Source of the DNA: Allobaculum mucilyticum
GTDB lineage: Bacteria; Bacillota_I; Bacilli_A; Erysipelotrichales; Erysipelotrichaceae
DNA length: 64,000 nt
NCBI RefSeq assembly: GCF_022701195.1
Contig: NZ_CP078089.1
Coordinates: 1 to 64,000 of the forward strand
Reading direction: 5' to 3'
The notes beneath the pieces are model-generated. The model was not told the DNA's origin and did no database searches. It saw only the letters and a list, made by a program, of their open reading frames with translations. Of the stretch, positions 52,963 to 62,163 are shown in pieces. Position numbers and translations under genes: made by a program. How positions within the stretch are numbered: the stretch's first letter is position 1; each line of letters opens with the position of its first letter.

Positions 52963-52999
52963 ATGCTGCAGCGATATCGATACGCTGCAGCATTTTTCT
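52963..52999 (+). terminator. intrinsic terminator after the GH13 gene
   Basis: ATGCTGCAGCG (52963-52973) pairs with CGCTGCAGCAT (52983-52993), followed by TTTTTCTTTTC. Confidence 0.9.
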
Positions 53000-53147
53000 T
53001 TTCTCTCTGTTCGGGCTGCTTTCCGAACTTGCGAACAGGCTTCTGTTTCTTGCGAGGTTTGATGATTCATCTTCTTCAAACCGTTCAGGCATGAAATAAT
53101 CGGATTCCTGCTGCCGCAATGGCAGAACACCTTCTGGAGGAAGAACC

Positions 53148-54083
53148 ATGCTTGCGATTTTCGGAAAAATCTGTATCTACCTGCTAATCATCCTGGCTGG
53201 CGCACTGCTTAAAAAAGCAGGCCGGCTTTCAAAAGAGGATGCAAAACTCATCGGCGTCATCATCGTCAACCTGACACTGCCAGCTGCCCTGATCCGCAAC
53301 GCGGATTCGATCGTCATCGGTCCTGAACTTCCTGCGCTGTTCTTCTTTGGCATTCAGGCCAATGTTCTTGGAATGCTTGGCGGCTATTTCCTGAACAAAG
53401 GGAAGAGGGAACCAAAGACAGCAGCTATGATGCTTACTGTATCGAGCTATAACATCGGTGCAGTTCTGCTCCCGTTTGTTGAAATGTTCTTTCCGGGAAC
53501 TGGCGTCGCCTATCTTTGCATGTTCGACGTCGGCAACGCGATTATGGGTCTTGGCATTTCCTATGCGATTGCTAAATCCTTCAGCAAGCCGGAAGGAAAA
53601 CTTACTTTCCAGTCTGTTCTGAAAACGCTTGTCTCTTCCATTCCGTTCATGACGTATGTCGTTCTCTTTGCGATGGCCTGCCTGCATCTGAAAATGCCAC
53701 AATTCATTCTCAATACTGCAACAGTAATCGGCAATGCCAATGGCTTTCTGGCGATGCTGATGATCGGACTGCTGCTGGAAGTTCATCTTCCAAAAGAGAA
53801 GATTGTCGAAGTCATGAAAGTTGCCGGAATGCGCTATGCAGTAAACCTGGCACTGATGCTTGTACTAGCTCTGCTTCCGTTTGGCAGTCCATTCATGAAA
53901 ATGATCGTCATGCTCTGCCTGGCTTCACCGGTTGCTTCCGCTTCGGTTGTCTACATTCTGGATTGCGGCTATAAAGGCGATCTGACTGGGCTGGTTTCTA
54001 CGGTTTCCATGCTGATTTCACTTGGTCTGATCATCGTCATCATTCTGACCATCGGCTTTCCGTATGCAGCTGCTGCAATCTAA
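53148..54083 (+). CDS. AEC-family transporter
   Basis: This 311-residue integral membrane protein has about ten helices and belongs to the auxin efflux carrier (AEC) family. The opening FGKICIYLLIILAGALLKKA and the central SSYNIGAVLLPFVEMFFPGT, with an unwound Asn-Gly-type crossover, fit the family, as does the C-terminal CLASPVASASVVYILDCGY. Bacterial members export or import small organic acids such as malate or malonate. CTGGAGG lies before the ATG. It stands alone between terminators. The 235-bp gap before it holds the GH13 terminator and nothing else that I can identify. Confidence 0.88.
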   Translation: MLAIFGKICIYLLIILAGALLKKAGRLSKEDAKLIGVIIVNLTLPAALIRNADSIVIGPELPALFFFGIQANVLGMLGGYFLNKGKREPKTAAMMLTVSSYNIGAVLLPFVEMFFPGTGVAYLCMFDVGNAIMGLGISYAIAKSFSKPEGKLTFQSVLKTLVSSIPFMTYVVLFAMACLHLKMPQFILNTATVIGNANGFLAMLMIGLLLEVHLPKEKIVEVMKVAGMRYAVNLALMLVLALLPFGSPFMKMIVMLCLASPVASASVVYILDCGYKGDLTGLVSTVSMLISLGLIIVIILTIGFPYAAAAI

Positions 54084-54156
54084 CAGAGAGACCTGTTGTA
54101 CGATCAAACTGCTTTTCGTTCTGTTCAATTCCATTCCATCATTCTGAGTTTTACCT

Positions 54157-54176
54157 GCCGGCATTGCCGGCTTTTT
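54157..54176 (+). terminator. intrinsic terminator after the AEC gene
   Basis: GCCGGC (54157-54162) pairs with GCCGGC (54166-54171) around ATT, followed by TTTTTCTTTTC. Confidence 0.8.
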
Positions 54177-54274
54177 CTTTTCTCATTAAAATGATCGATC
54201 GTTCAAAAAAGTCCGATTCTGGAGTTTTTTCTTCCTGGAATGATCAAATGCTTCTGTGCCATTATTGTTGTGTG

Positions 54275-54386
54275 TATAATAATATGAGAGTAATGAAATA
54301 CTGCTTTTTAACTGCATCCAAAATGGCATTTTTATCTGCAGTCTTTCCTATTCTCAATCCGGTATGAAGAAACAGACCGGTTTTTT
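54275..54386 (+). ncRNA. possible small RNA or 24-aa peptide gene
   Basis: A perfect TATAAT box (54275-54280) has only a weak -35 (TTCTGT, 17-bp spacer). About 100 bp later an intrinsic terminator occurs: CCGGT 54359-54363 with ACCGG 54376-54380, then six T residues. Between them a 24-codon frame (54293-54367) reads MKYCFLTASKMAFLSAVFPI and onward, a short hydrophobic peptide with almost no leader and a poor ribosome site. It may be a small RNA, a leaderless membrane peptide or a type I toxin-like gene. No antisense partner is obvious. Confidence 0.35.
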
Positions 54387-54415
54387 CATGTCAGGAGGAC
54401 GGGAAAATGACAAAA

Positions 54416-54443
54416 TAAAAATCCGCACTGGATCAGTGCGGAT
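54416..54443 (-). terminator. intrinsic terminator of the lipoprotein gene
   Basis: On the minus strand ATCCGCACTG (from 54443) pairs with CAGTGCGGAT (54430-54421), followed by TTTTATTTTG. Confidence 0.85.
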
Positions 54444-54477
54444 CTGGGTTGGATGAGTTGTTCAGACGAGCAGGGAA

Positions 54478-54918
54478 TTACTCAGCTGCAGCTTCATCAA
54501 CAGCTTCCATGATTTTGGAGAGATTGATGGTTACGCCGCTGCGAACGTCTTCATCTTCAGCATAGCCGTCAGCATCGAGCTTAACGGAATCTGCGCCGTG
54601 CTCAACAATGTAGTTTTCCAGGAACTCGATCTGTTCGTTCCACTCTTTGCCGATGCCGGAAGCGCTCTTCATGCCGTACTCTTCACCAAGTTCTTTTTTG
54701 GTTTTTCCATCTTCAGTAGCTTCGTCGATGGAAACAGCAGTGATTTTGCCGTCTTTCTTGGTTACAGTAGCAGAGATTTCGTTGCCGTCGTGGTCAACGT
54801 AAGCGGTGTGGCTGGTTTCGCCTGCATCAGCTGTGCTGGAAGCGGTGCTCGATGTGGAAGAGCAGCCTGCAAACAGAAGAGATGCGCCTGTAAGAGCTGC
54901 AAACAGTTTCTTATTCAT
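54478..54918 (-). CDS. small lipoprotein, possibly FMN-binding-like
   Basis: A 146-residue protein with a lipoprotein signal (LTGASLLFAGCSSTSSTASS, Cys19), a Ser/Thr/Ala linker and one acidic globular domain. The block HDGNEISATVTKKDGKITAV and the following SIDEATEDGKTKKELGEEYG recall the extracellular FMN-binding/PplA-type repeats of Firmicutes, but the flavinylation Thr motif is not clear to me. It should be anchored on the outside of the membrane. A ribosome site (AGGAGG-like, before the ATG) and a downstream terminator make it a complete single-gene unit. It may take part in extracellular redox chemistry; that is tentative. Confidence 0.75.
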   Translation of the reverse strand: MNKKLFAALTGASLLFAGCSSTSSTASSTADAGETSHTAYVDHDGNEISATVTKKDGKITAVSIDEATEDGKTKKELGEEYGMKSASGIGKEWNEQIEFLENYIVEHGADSVKLDADGYAEDEDVRSGVTINLSKIMEAVDEAAAE

Positions 54919-55145
54919 TGTATTTCCTCCTGGAGGACAGACGCCTCAGACCCCTCTGGGGTGTCCTCCCTTTTACCACAGAGATTGTAACAAAGACCAT
55001 GCTCTTTGAGAAAGAATTCTCTTTCTTAAGAAAAATCAAATGTATTAGTATATTTTATATCCATAGAAGTTGATATCTTTTTCGAATAAGGGCAATTCCT
55101 ACTCAAAATAAATCAATACGACACACTGTGTGAAACCGTGTGATC

Positions 55146-56798
55146 TTATAGATTATTCATGTGATTCAAATGTTCTGGCTCATCAATCGTACATTTCTGT
55201 TCTTTTTCAAGTCGGCTGTTTAATGATGCTGCGACAAGTCCGGTAAACAGCGGATGCGGCCGGTTTGGACGTGATTTGAACTCCGGATGATACTGAACCG
55301 CCACGTAAAATGGATGGTCAGTATATTCGATCGCTTCTACAAGCGAATGATCCGGACTTGTTCCGCAGATTTTCATGCCGTGTTCTTCAAATGCGCTGCG
55401 ATAGGCGTTGTTGAATTCATAGCGATGACGGTGCCTCTCGCTGGTCCGGTCAGCCTGATACAGCTGATGGAGAAGGGTATCGTCATGGATGTAGCAGGGA
55501 TAGGCGCCAAGGCGCATCGTTCCGCCTTTGCGGATCTCATTGGACTGATCAGCCATGAAATCGATGATCGTATGCGGCGTCGAATCGTCAAATTCAGACG
55601 AGTTGGCATCTGTAAGACCAAGTGCGTCTCTGGCAAAGGAGATTGCTGCAATCTGCATGCCAAGGCAGATACCAAGATATGGAATTCCATGGTCTCTGGC
55701 ATAGCCGGCTGTGCGGATCATGCCTTCAATGCCGCGTCCGCCAAAACCGCCAGGAACAATGATGCCGTCCACATCGCTGAAGACTTCATCAAGATCTTCA
55801 AGCGCCTGGGAATCGATCCATTTGATCTTCAGCCGGACGCCGTTTGCATAAGCACCATGGTGAAGCGCTTCAGCAACCGATAAATACGCATCGGGGAGCT
55901 GGACGTATTTGCCGACCAGACCGATGGTGACATCCTTGTCTGCATGCTTGATGTTTTCAACGAGCTCTCTCCACTCGTCAAGATCCGGTTCTCTCTGTTC
56001 AAGTCCTAACTTGTCACAGACGTTTTCTGCGATATGCTGGTCTTCCAGCATCAGCGGAACTTCGTACAGGGAATCAAGCGTCCGGTTTTCAAAAACCGAA
56101 GAGGGCTCGACGTTACAGAACAGCGAAATCTTGTCGAGAACGGAATCCGGAATCTTTTCATCACAGCGTGCGATGATTAAATCCGGATGAATACCAAAGC
56201 TCTGCAGTTCCTTGACGGAATGCTGAGTGGGCTTGGATTTGTATTCCTTGCTTCCCGAGAGATAAGGAATATAGGTTACATGGACGAACAGGCAGTTCTT
56301 CCGTCCGGCTTCCAGAGCCACCTGACGGATGGACTCCAGAAAAGGCTGCGATTCGATATCGCCGATCGTGCCGCCGATTTCGGTAATGACCACATCGGCA
56401 TTCGAATAAGTTCCCGCACGCATGATGAAGTTTTTGATTTCGTCGGTGATGTGGGGAATGACCTGGACAGTCTGTCCGAGATATTTGCCTTCCCGTTCTT
56501 TGTTAAGGACGTTCCAGTACACCTTGCCTGTTGTCAGGTTGGAATACTGGTGCAGATTTTCATCGATAAAGCGTTCATAGTGGCCGAGATCAAGGTCTGC
56601 CTCCAGCCCGTCGTCTGTTACAAAGACTTCGCCGTGCTGATAGGGAGACATGGTTCCCGGGTCCACATTGATATAAGGGTCAAGCTTCTGTGCCGTGACT
56701 TTAAAGCCGCGGGATTTAAGCAGCCGGCCAATGGAAGCAGCCGTAATGCCTTTGCCAAGGCCGGAGACAACGCCTCCGGTAACGAAGATATATTTCAT
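55146..56798 (-). CDS. pyrG: CTP synthase
   Basis: This 550-residue enzyme makes CTP from UTP, ATP and glutamine. The N-terminal synthetase domain begins [20 protein letters not shown] (P-loop) and contains [20 protein letters not shown] and [16 protein letters not shown]. The C-terminal class I amidotransferase has the nucleophile loop [11 protein letters not shown] and the His-Glu pair in VQYHPEF. I set the start at 56798 because AAAGGA (56807-56812) is spaced 8 bp from that ATG; an in-frame extension upstream lacks family similarity. Length equals the usual 535-550. It stands alone, transcribed on the minus strand. Confidence 0.97.
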   Translation of the reverse strand: MKYIFVTGGVVSGLGKGITAASIGRLLKSRGFKVTAQKLDPYINVDPGTMSPYQHGEVFVTDDGLEADLDLGHYERFIDENLHQYSNLTTGKVYWNVLNKEREGKYLGQTVQVIPHITDEIKNFIMRAGTYSNADVVITEIGGTIGDIESQPFLESIRQVALEAGRKNCLFVHVTYIPYLSGSKEYKSKPTQHSVKELQSFGIHPDLIIARCDEKIPDSVLDKISLFCNVEPSSVFENRTLDSLYEVPLMLEDQHIAENVCDKLGLEQREPDLDEWRELVENIKHADKDVTIGLVGKYVQLPDAYLSVAEALHHGAYANGVRLKIKWIDSQALEDLDEVFSDVDGIIVPGGFGGRGIEGMIRTAGYARDHGIPYLGICLGMQIAAISFARDALGLTDANSSEFDDSTPHTIIDFMADQSNEIRKGGTMRLGAYPCYIHDDTLLHQLYQADRTSERHRHRYEFNNAYRSAFEEHGMKICGTSPDHSLVEAIEYTDHPFYVAVQYHPEFKSRPNRPHPLFTGLVAASLNSRLEKEQKCTIDEPEHLNHMNNL

Positions 56799-57229
56799 GG
56801 ATCTGATCCTTTCTGCAAAGAAAATCCTGATTATTTTCTGATCATACTCTCCCTGCTTTTTCATGCGCCTTTACGCGCCGGAAAAATTAAAAAAATCCCG
56901 GAAAATCCCAGGAAAGTAAGCGCCAGAAAAACGTTCAGAATCGGACAGTACAGGATTGTTACCCCCTGTACTCGAAGGTTTATTCAGGGAGCAGAGTATG
57001 ATTCATATTATTTCAATCTTTTGATGCAAAAGTTTACGCTGTCAGCGGCCTGTATGATACAGCAGGCAATTACGCTGAATACCTGCTCACTCCCTTTAAG
57101 GGCTGATCCTTTCATAAGACTTTTAAACTTTTATATTTATATAAGAATACCGAATATGAGATTCATTCGAACTCAGAAGAAGTACAAGATCAAATACAGA
57201 CGAAATACAGAGAAAACAAGGAGGATCCT

Positions 57230-58201
57230 ATGAACCGTACTGCACGATGCATTCGTATGCTGCAGATTTTGAAATCCAGAGAATCCGTATGTACGGCCGA
57301 GCTGGCTGCTCTGCTCGACACCAATCCGCGCAACATCCGGGAATACCGCAAGGAACTCGAAGAAGCAGGATTCCAGATCGAAACGATTCGCGGTGCTGGC
57401 GGCGGCTATCGCCTGGATTTTTCTTCCGTTCTGCCCGTCCCGAAAATGACCGGAGACGAAATTACCGTTCTGCGTGATTTGCGCGACTATCTGATCTCGC
57501 AGCCTAAGCTTCCATTCTCCAACAAAGCTATTGAGCTTCTCGACGAATTCATTTCCAGCAATCCGGAAACCGAAGTCGAGCAGCCGATCTATTTTATTCC
57601 CAGCCGGGAAAAAGACTTCCCGCGTGTCGGTGCGGATGAGATCCGTACCGTGCGCAAAGCGATTATCGACCGTAAAAAAATCGATATCGTCTACCATTCC
57701 AGAAACTCGCCTTTCCCCATTGAACGTACCGTTGATCCATATGAAATCGTCGGTGCTGACGGGAAATGGTATTTCATCGGCTATGACAGCTACCGCAGCT
57801 CGATCCGTACCTTCAGCTTTTCCGATAAACGGCTGCTTGAAATGAAGGCCACGGATGAAACCTTCGAGCGGGATCCGGAATTCAATCTGCACAGCTACCT
57901 CGGATCCTCAACGCTTGAAAAAGAAGACCAGGAATTCTACATGGTCGAAGTCCGCGAAGAGTATGTCCGTCTGTTTGAAGAAATCAAATGGGGAACATCC
58001 TTCTGCGTAGTCGGAAGCCGCCGCAAAGGCTGGCAGACCTTCTCGTTCTTCAGCGATGACCCGACTTACGTTCAGAAAACGCTGTTCCGTCTTGGTGACA
58101 AAGTCGTCATGCTTTCACCAAAACGTCGCGTTGAAGAATACCGGTACCGTCTTGCCTCGATTCTTGCAGCCTATCAGGAAGAGGAAGATGATCCACAGTA
58201 A
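57230..58201 (+). CDS. WYL-domain transcriptional regulator
   Basis: A 323-residue regulator with an N-terminal winged helix (CIRMLQILKSRESVCTAELA, then TNPRNIREYRKELEEAGFQI and GAGGGYRL). A WYL domain follows at about 140-215 (IDIVYHSRNSPFPIERTVDP then YEIVGADGKWYFIGYDSYRS, which matches the P.....G.WYL..Y pattern), then a WCX-type C-terminal domain. WYL domains sense nucleic acids or small ligands and often control DNA-repair or defence genes. An A-rich ribosome site (AAGGAGGATCCT) precedes the ATG. Its 3' end overlaps the DUF2779 gene by 14 bp. The 431-bp gap upstream (to pyrG) holds only AT-rich promoter-like sequence. Confidence 0.92.
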   Translation: MNRTARCIRMLQILKSRESVCTAELAALLDTNPRNIREYRKELEEAGFQIETIRGAGGGYRLDFSSVLPVPKMTGDEITVLRDLRDYLISQPKLPFSNKAIELLDEFISSNPETEVEQPIYFIPSREKDFPRVGADEIRTVRKAIIDRKKIDIVYHSRNSPFPIERTVDPYEIVGADGKWYFIGYDSYRSSIRTFSFSDKRLLEMKATDETFERDPEFNLHSYLGSSTLEKEDQEFYMVEVREEYVRLFEEIKWGTSFCVVGSRRKGWQTFSFFSDDPTYVQKTLFRLGDKVVMLSPKRRVEEYRYRLASILAAYQEEEDDPQ

Positions 58202-59741
58202 CGAATGCGCAAGAGCGCTTAGCTGTGCACATAAAGCGCTCCTGCTGCGTCAGGACAGAGAAGAAAAAACAGATGTCGAATTTGCTCCGCCTGAAAGAAG
58301 CGAATACCGCAGACGATACGATGATCTGCTTGCTCCGCTGAACCTTCCCGAAGGTCATACCGGCGATGAAGTCCTGCAAAGCTTCGAAATTCTCCGGGAA
58401 CACAGAGGCGGCCGGAATCTGCGCTTTGAAAGCCGCGGCATCCGCACAACCATTCCTCTGCTTCTGTTTGATGAGAATACATCGAAAAAGGAAGACAGAC
58501 CGCTCTTCCGGGCGATCTATCCAATTTACAGTACCGCTGCTAAAGACTCGCTGCTCACCCGCTTTTATGCGGATGCAGCGGTTCTTGCCGGCTGCGGCAT
58601 TGAACTTTCATCCATTGATCTGATCACGCTGCCTAAAAATCAGCTCAGCGATCCTAACCGGCCGGCAAGTGAAGTCTTCACGATCCAGAACCGCCTGAAA
58701 AAAAGCAAAGGCGGTTTTCGCCGGGATTCAGTCATTGAATCCGTAAACGCGCTGAACAGAAAAATGCCGTTCAAGTCGTATCTGGATCTTTGCGCTCAGT
58801 TTTTTGAGCGTACAGATACCGTCAGCCGTCGTGTAAAAGCCTGCACAGCACCGGCCCGCTGTCCATTCTATGAAGAATGCTGGAAAGAAACACAGCAGCC
58901 GGACAATTCGGCGACTCTTCTGTTTTCTGCTAAAAATAAAGACGATTTTGCATCCATGGGCATCGAAAGACTTGATCAGATCGATGCCCATCACATGGAA
59001 GGCCTGCCTATGCAATATGCCCAGGTTCAGGCAGCCCGTTCTCTGCAGGAAGAAGAAACTGCGACTGCAGCCGAAGCCGGTTCTGGCATTTATGTCGATC
59101 AGGCAGCTCTCTCCTACTGGATGGACAGTCTGAAATGGCCGCTCTCATATCTCGATTTTGAATGGGATACTTTTGTTCTTTCCCCCTATGAGGGTATGAA
59201 GCCCTTTGGCGTTCTGTGTTTTCAGTACTCGCTTCATGTTGAACAGAAAGACGGAAAGCTCGACCATTTTGCCTTCTTTGAATCGGGCGACTGCCGCAAG
59301 GACTTCATTGAAGCCATGCTTGATGATCTGCCAGAAGAAGGAAGCATTGTCGTATTTAATATGGAAGGTGCTGAACGGCTGCGGCTTCTGCAGCTCGCTG
59401 AGCAGTTTCCGCAGTACCGCAAGCAGCTTGAAGCGGTATGTGATCGGATGGTTGATCTGGCGACTCCGTTTGAAAGCGGCGTCTATTATGATCTGCGCCA
59501 GCGCTCGCACAGTTCGCTTAAAACTCTGCTGCCTCTCTTTACCTCTTCTGTCAGCTACAGCGATCTTGAAGTTCATAACGGCGTTCAGGCAGTTCTGGCC
59601 TACCGCGTTCTGCAGCAGGAGCGGGGAAGAAAGCAGCGCGCTGCAGCCCGTGCCATCAGCATGTACTGCTCGCTCGATACCCTGGCTGAAAAAGAGCTGT
59701 ATGACGGCCTGAATGCCTGCCGCGCTGAAAAAGCAGACTGA
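58188..59741 (+). CDS. DUF2779 protein, predicted RecB-like/DEDD nuclease
   Basis: This 517-residue protein resembles the DUF2779 family. The N-terminal part recalls PD-(D/E)XK/RecB-like nucleases, with a cysteine cluster CTAPARCPFYEEC near residue 220 that could bind an iron-sulfur centre as in Cas4/AddB-like proteins. The C-terminal DUF2779 part begins SYLDFEWDTFVLSPYEG, continues VVFNMEGAERLRLLQLAEQF, then RMVDLATPFESGVYYD and SSLKTLLPLF, a layout reminiscent of an RNase H-like DEDD exonuclease (Asp-Glu, Asn/Glu, Asp). The ATG at 58188 lies inside the WYL gene after GAGGAAGAGG. Co-translation with a WYL regulator suggests a regulated repair or defence nuclease. Confidence 0.8.
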   Translation: MIHSNECARALSCAHKALLLRQDREEKTDVEFAPPERSEYRRRYDDLLAPLNLPEGHTGDEVLQSFEILREHRGGRNLRFESRGIRTTIPLLLFDENTSKKEDRPLFRAIYPIYSTAAKDSLLTRFYADAAVLAGCGIELSSIDLITLPKNQLSDPNRPASEVFTIQNRLKKSKGGFRRDSVIESVNALNRKMPFKSYLDLCAQFFERTDTVSRRVKACTAPARCPFYEECWKETQQPDNSATLLFSAKNKDDFASMGIERLDQIDAHHMEGLPMQYAQVQAARSLQEEETATAAEAGSGIYVDQAALSYWMDSLKWPLSYLDFEWDTFVLSPYEGMKPFGVLCFQYSLHVEQKDGKLDHFAFFESGDCRKDFIEAMLDDLPEEGSIVVFNMEGAERLRLLQLAEQFPQYRKQLEAVCDRMVDLATPFESGVYYDLRQRSHSSLKTLLPLFTSSVSYSDLEVHNGVQAVLAYRVLQQERGRKQRAAARAISMYCSLDTLAEKELYDGLNACRAEKAD

Positions 59742-59800
59742 ACAGGAACACTTTACAGAACCTGTTTTAACTGTATGTAAAGTCTGTACACACAATTCAA

Positions 59801-59830
59801 CCCGACAGGACGAACTTGCCTGCCGGGTTT
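59801..59830 (+). terminator. intrinsic terminator after the DUF2779 gene
   Basis: CCCGACAGG (59801-59809) pairs with CCTGCCGGG (59819-59827) with one mismatch, followed by TTTCTGCTGTTT. Confidence 0.65.
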
Positions 59831-59939
59831 CTGCTGTTTAGAGAAGTAATCAGATGAGCTATACTTGTAATTGTCTATTCAAAAAAACAGGATGTACTGT
59901 ACTGCCTTCTGCACAGACAGAAGGACGGAGGATACTGTT

Positions 59940-60917
59940 ATGCCAAATCTTGTTACTCATGCTCTTTTCTGTGACGACGTTCTGTCTGCACTTGATAACC
60001 CGCTGCTCAGTTCGCATCGGATGCTGTTTCTGACCGGAGGACAGGGACCGGATTTTCTGTTCTTTCATCATTCTGATCCGCTTCGAACTGCAGTTCTGCC
60101 ATCCGATATTCGAAAATACGGAAGGAAATTTCATGCCGATCATATCAACGACTTTTATCTGAGCGCTCTTTCATCCATTCAGAAGGAAAAAGATCCGGCA
60201 ATCCGTAACGATCTGATTGCCTATGTGTGCGGTCATCTGTGCCACTGGGCTCTGGATTCAACCGTTCATCCTCTGATTTACTCAAGAACCGGCAACTGCC
60301 AGGGAAGAAGCGCATGGATGCATCACCGTTTTGAATCGCTGCTTGATGCTGCCTTGCTTATGTATAAAAAGAAGCAGACCATTCTGACTTATTTTCCAGG
60401 CGATGAATGTTTTTCGAGCGATCTGAATACCGCCAGAGCGATGGCCAGAATCTATGTTCCGGCAATCGAAACGATCTATGGAGAAAAGGTCAATCCGCAT
60501 TCCTTTGCAGAAGTTCTGCAGGACTGGAAACGCGTTCAGAAGCGCTTCTATGATCCTCATAACCGCAAAAGACGGACGATCGTTCCGCTTGAAAAGACGT
60601 TTGGTATGTATGGACTGATGAGCGGATTCGCCATTCCATATACCTGTGAAGACAATGTCGACATCTGCAATCTGCTCCATGACTCATGGCGTCATCCGGT
60701 TACAGGCGAAGAGAGAAAGGAATCCGTTCTGGATCTGATGAACATCGCTCTCGATAAAGCCGTAACGGCGATTCAGCTGTTTCTTGCAGCTGTCGATCAT
60801 CCAGAGAATCCGGCTTTCAAAGAATCCTTCTGTGATTTTCTGGGCGATCGCAACTATGAAATGGATCTGCCAGGAAACCCCGTACCTGTCTTTTTCGACC
60901 TCAAGGATCTTGAGTAA
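59940..60917 (+). CDS. zinc-dependent phospholipase C-like protein
   Basis: This 325-residue protein has the Zn_dep_PLPC pattern. The N-terminal PNLVTHALFCDDVL provides an early His. GGQGPDFLFFHHSDPL, HLCHWALDSTVHPLIY (His-Asp-His) and WMHHRFESLLDAAL (His-His-Glu-Asp) are the expected metal ligands of the alpha-helical fold. No signal peptide is evident, so it may be cytosolic, like many Firmicutes homologues of unknown substrate. GGAGG lies upstream of ATG 59940. The gene is single and bounded by terminators. Confidence 0.85.
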   Translation: MPNLVTHALFCDDVLSALDNPLLSSHRMLFLTGGQGPDFLFFHHSDPLRTAVLPSDIRKYGRKFHADHINDFYLSALSSIQKEKDPAIRNDLIAYVCGHLCHWALDSTVHPLIYSRTGNCQGRSAWMHHRFESLLDAALLMYKKKQTILTYFPGDECFSSDLNTARAMARIYVPAIETIYGEKVNPHSFAEVLQDWKRVQKRFYDPHNRKRRTIVPLEKTFGMYGLMSGFAIPYTCEDNVDICNLLHDSWRHPVTGEERKESVLDLMNIALDKAVTAIQLFLAAVDHPENPAFKESFCDFLGDRNYEMDLPGNPVPVFFDLKDLE

Positions 60918-60957
60918 TCCAGATCCCAAATGCTTCGACTGAAACTATTGAACGAAC

Positions 60958-60999
60958 AAGACCTCTGCCCGCTGTACGCTTCGGGCAGAGGTCTTTTCA
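60958..60999 (+). terminator. intrinsic terminator after the phospholipase-like gene
   Basis: AAGACCTCTGCCCG (60958-60971) pairs perfectly with CGGGCAGAGGTCTT (60982-60995), followed by TTC. Between here and 61319 only a TATAAT box (61286-61291), probably for nfnA, stands out. Confidence 0.85.
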
Positions 61000-61319
61000 T
61001 AGACAAAGATCTGCCGCGCGGCATATTTCATCATCATCAGATGATCCAGTTGTCCATTCCGGATAAATCCGATGACGATCCGTTTCTCATACCGACAAGA
61101 CGAACAGCCGTCCATCGAATCTGGATCGTTGCAACGGGAATTAGAAAGAGAAAAAAACATAAATCTTCCTGAAAATCCTCCGGATTCTGTCAGAGAAAAT
61201 CCGTTCTTCCGGATGATTTCTTCAGGAACTTCCCTGAGATGAAACCGGTTTCCCAAAGGTTGTGGATTCTAAATTTGAGCTTGCTTATAATAATCAGCAT
61301 TACAGGAAGGAAACTGATT

Positions 61320-62162
61320 ATGTACAGAATTCTTGAGAAGAAGGTGCTCAATCCGACTGTTATTTCAATCACAGTAGATGCGCCTCACGCTGCTCGGCAT
61401 GCGAAAGCCGGTCAGTTTATCATTCTTCGCGTCGATGAAGACGGCGAACGCGTTCCATTCACGATCGCAGCTGCTGATCCCGAAAAGGGAACCGTCACCA
61501 TCATTTATCAGGTTGTCGGCGCGACAACACGCAAACTGATGGAACTTGAAGAAGGCGACGAACTGGCTGACTTTGCCGGCCCGCTTGGCAAGCCTTCTGA
61601 AATTGAAGGTGAAAATGTTGTCGTAATCGGCGGCGGTGTCGGCTGCGCGATTGCACTTCCGACCGCAAAGGCCTTTCACGATGCAGGAAAGAACGTCACG
61701 ACGATTGTCGGCTTCCGCAACAAGGATCTCGTTATTCTTGAAGACGAATTCCGCGACGTTTCAGATACCTATTATCTGATGAGCGATGACGGAACAGCCG
61801 GTGAAAAAGGTCTGGTTACCGCTAAACTTGAAGAACTGATTAAATCCGGTCAGAAGATCGATAAAGTCATCGCAATCGGACCGCTGGTCATGATGAAATC
61901 TGTCTGCCTGCTCACCAGAAAGTATGACATTCCGACAGTTGTTTCAATGAACCCGATCATGATCGATGGTACCGGAATGTGCGGCGGATGCCGTCTTGTT
62001 GTCGATGGCAAAATGCAGTTTGCCTGCGTAGACGGTCCGGATTTTGACGGTCACAAAGTTGACTTTGATGCTGCCATCAGCCGCAACCGTGCATACATGG
62101 ACAAAGAGCGTCACAATTACGAAGAAACCTGCAATCTTCTGAACAAGAAGGAGGAAGCGTAA
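61320..62162 (+). CDS. nfnA: NfnA-like sulfide/ferredoxin-NADP+ reductase FAD/NAD subunit
   Basis: This 280-residue flavoprotein belongs to the dihydroorotate dehydrogenase electron-transfer subunit family. The N-terminal FAD domain has AGQFIILRVDEDGERVPFTI (RxxxT-type FAD site). The NAD(P) domain has VVVIGGGVGCAIALPTAKAF, and the C-terminal [2Fe-2S] site is formed by DGTGMCGGCRL and FACVDGP. Followed directly by the NfnB-like gene, it should form the NfnAB transhydrogenase, which couples NADH and reduced ferredoxin to NADP+ reduction by bifurcation. ATG 61320 follows AAGGAAA. An in-frame upstream extension lacks similarity. Confidence 0.9.
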   Translation: MYRILEKKVLNPTVISITVDAPHAARHAKAGQFIILRVDEDGERVPFTIAAADPEKGTVTIIYQVVGATTRKLMELEEGDELADFAGPLGKPSEIEGENVVVIGGGVGCAIALPTAKAFHDAGKNVTTIVGFRNKDLVILEDEFRDVSDTYYLMSDDGTAGEKGLVTAKLEELIKSGQKIDKVIAIGPLVMMKSVCLLTRKYDIPTVVSMNPIMIDGTGMCGGCRLVVDGKMQFACVDGPDFDGHKVDFDAAISRNRAYMDKERHNYEETCNLLNKKEEA

Positions 62163-62163
62163 G

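Noticed and set aside
60930-61172. 80-codon ORF after the phospholipase-like gene
   Set aside because: It contains a perfect 14-bp terminator stem near its start and lacks a ribosome site.
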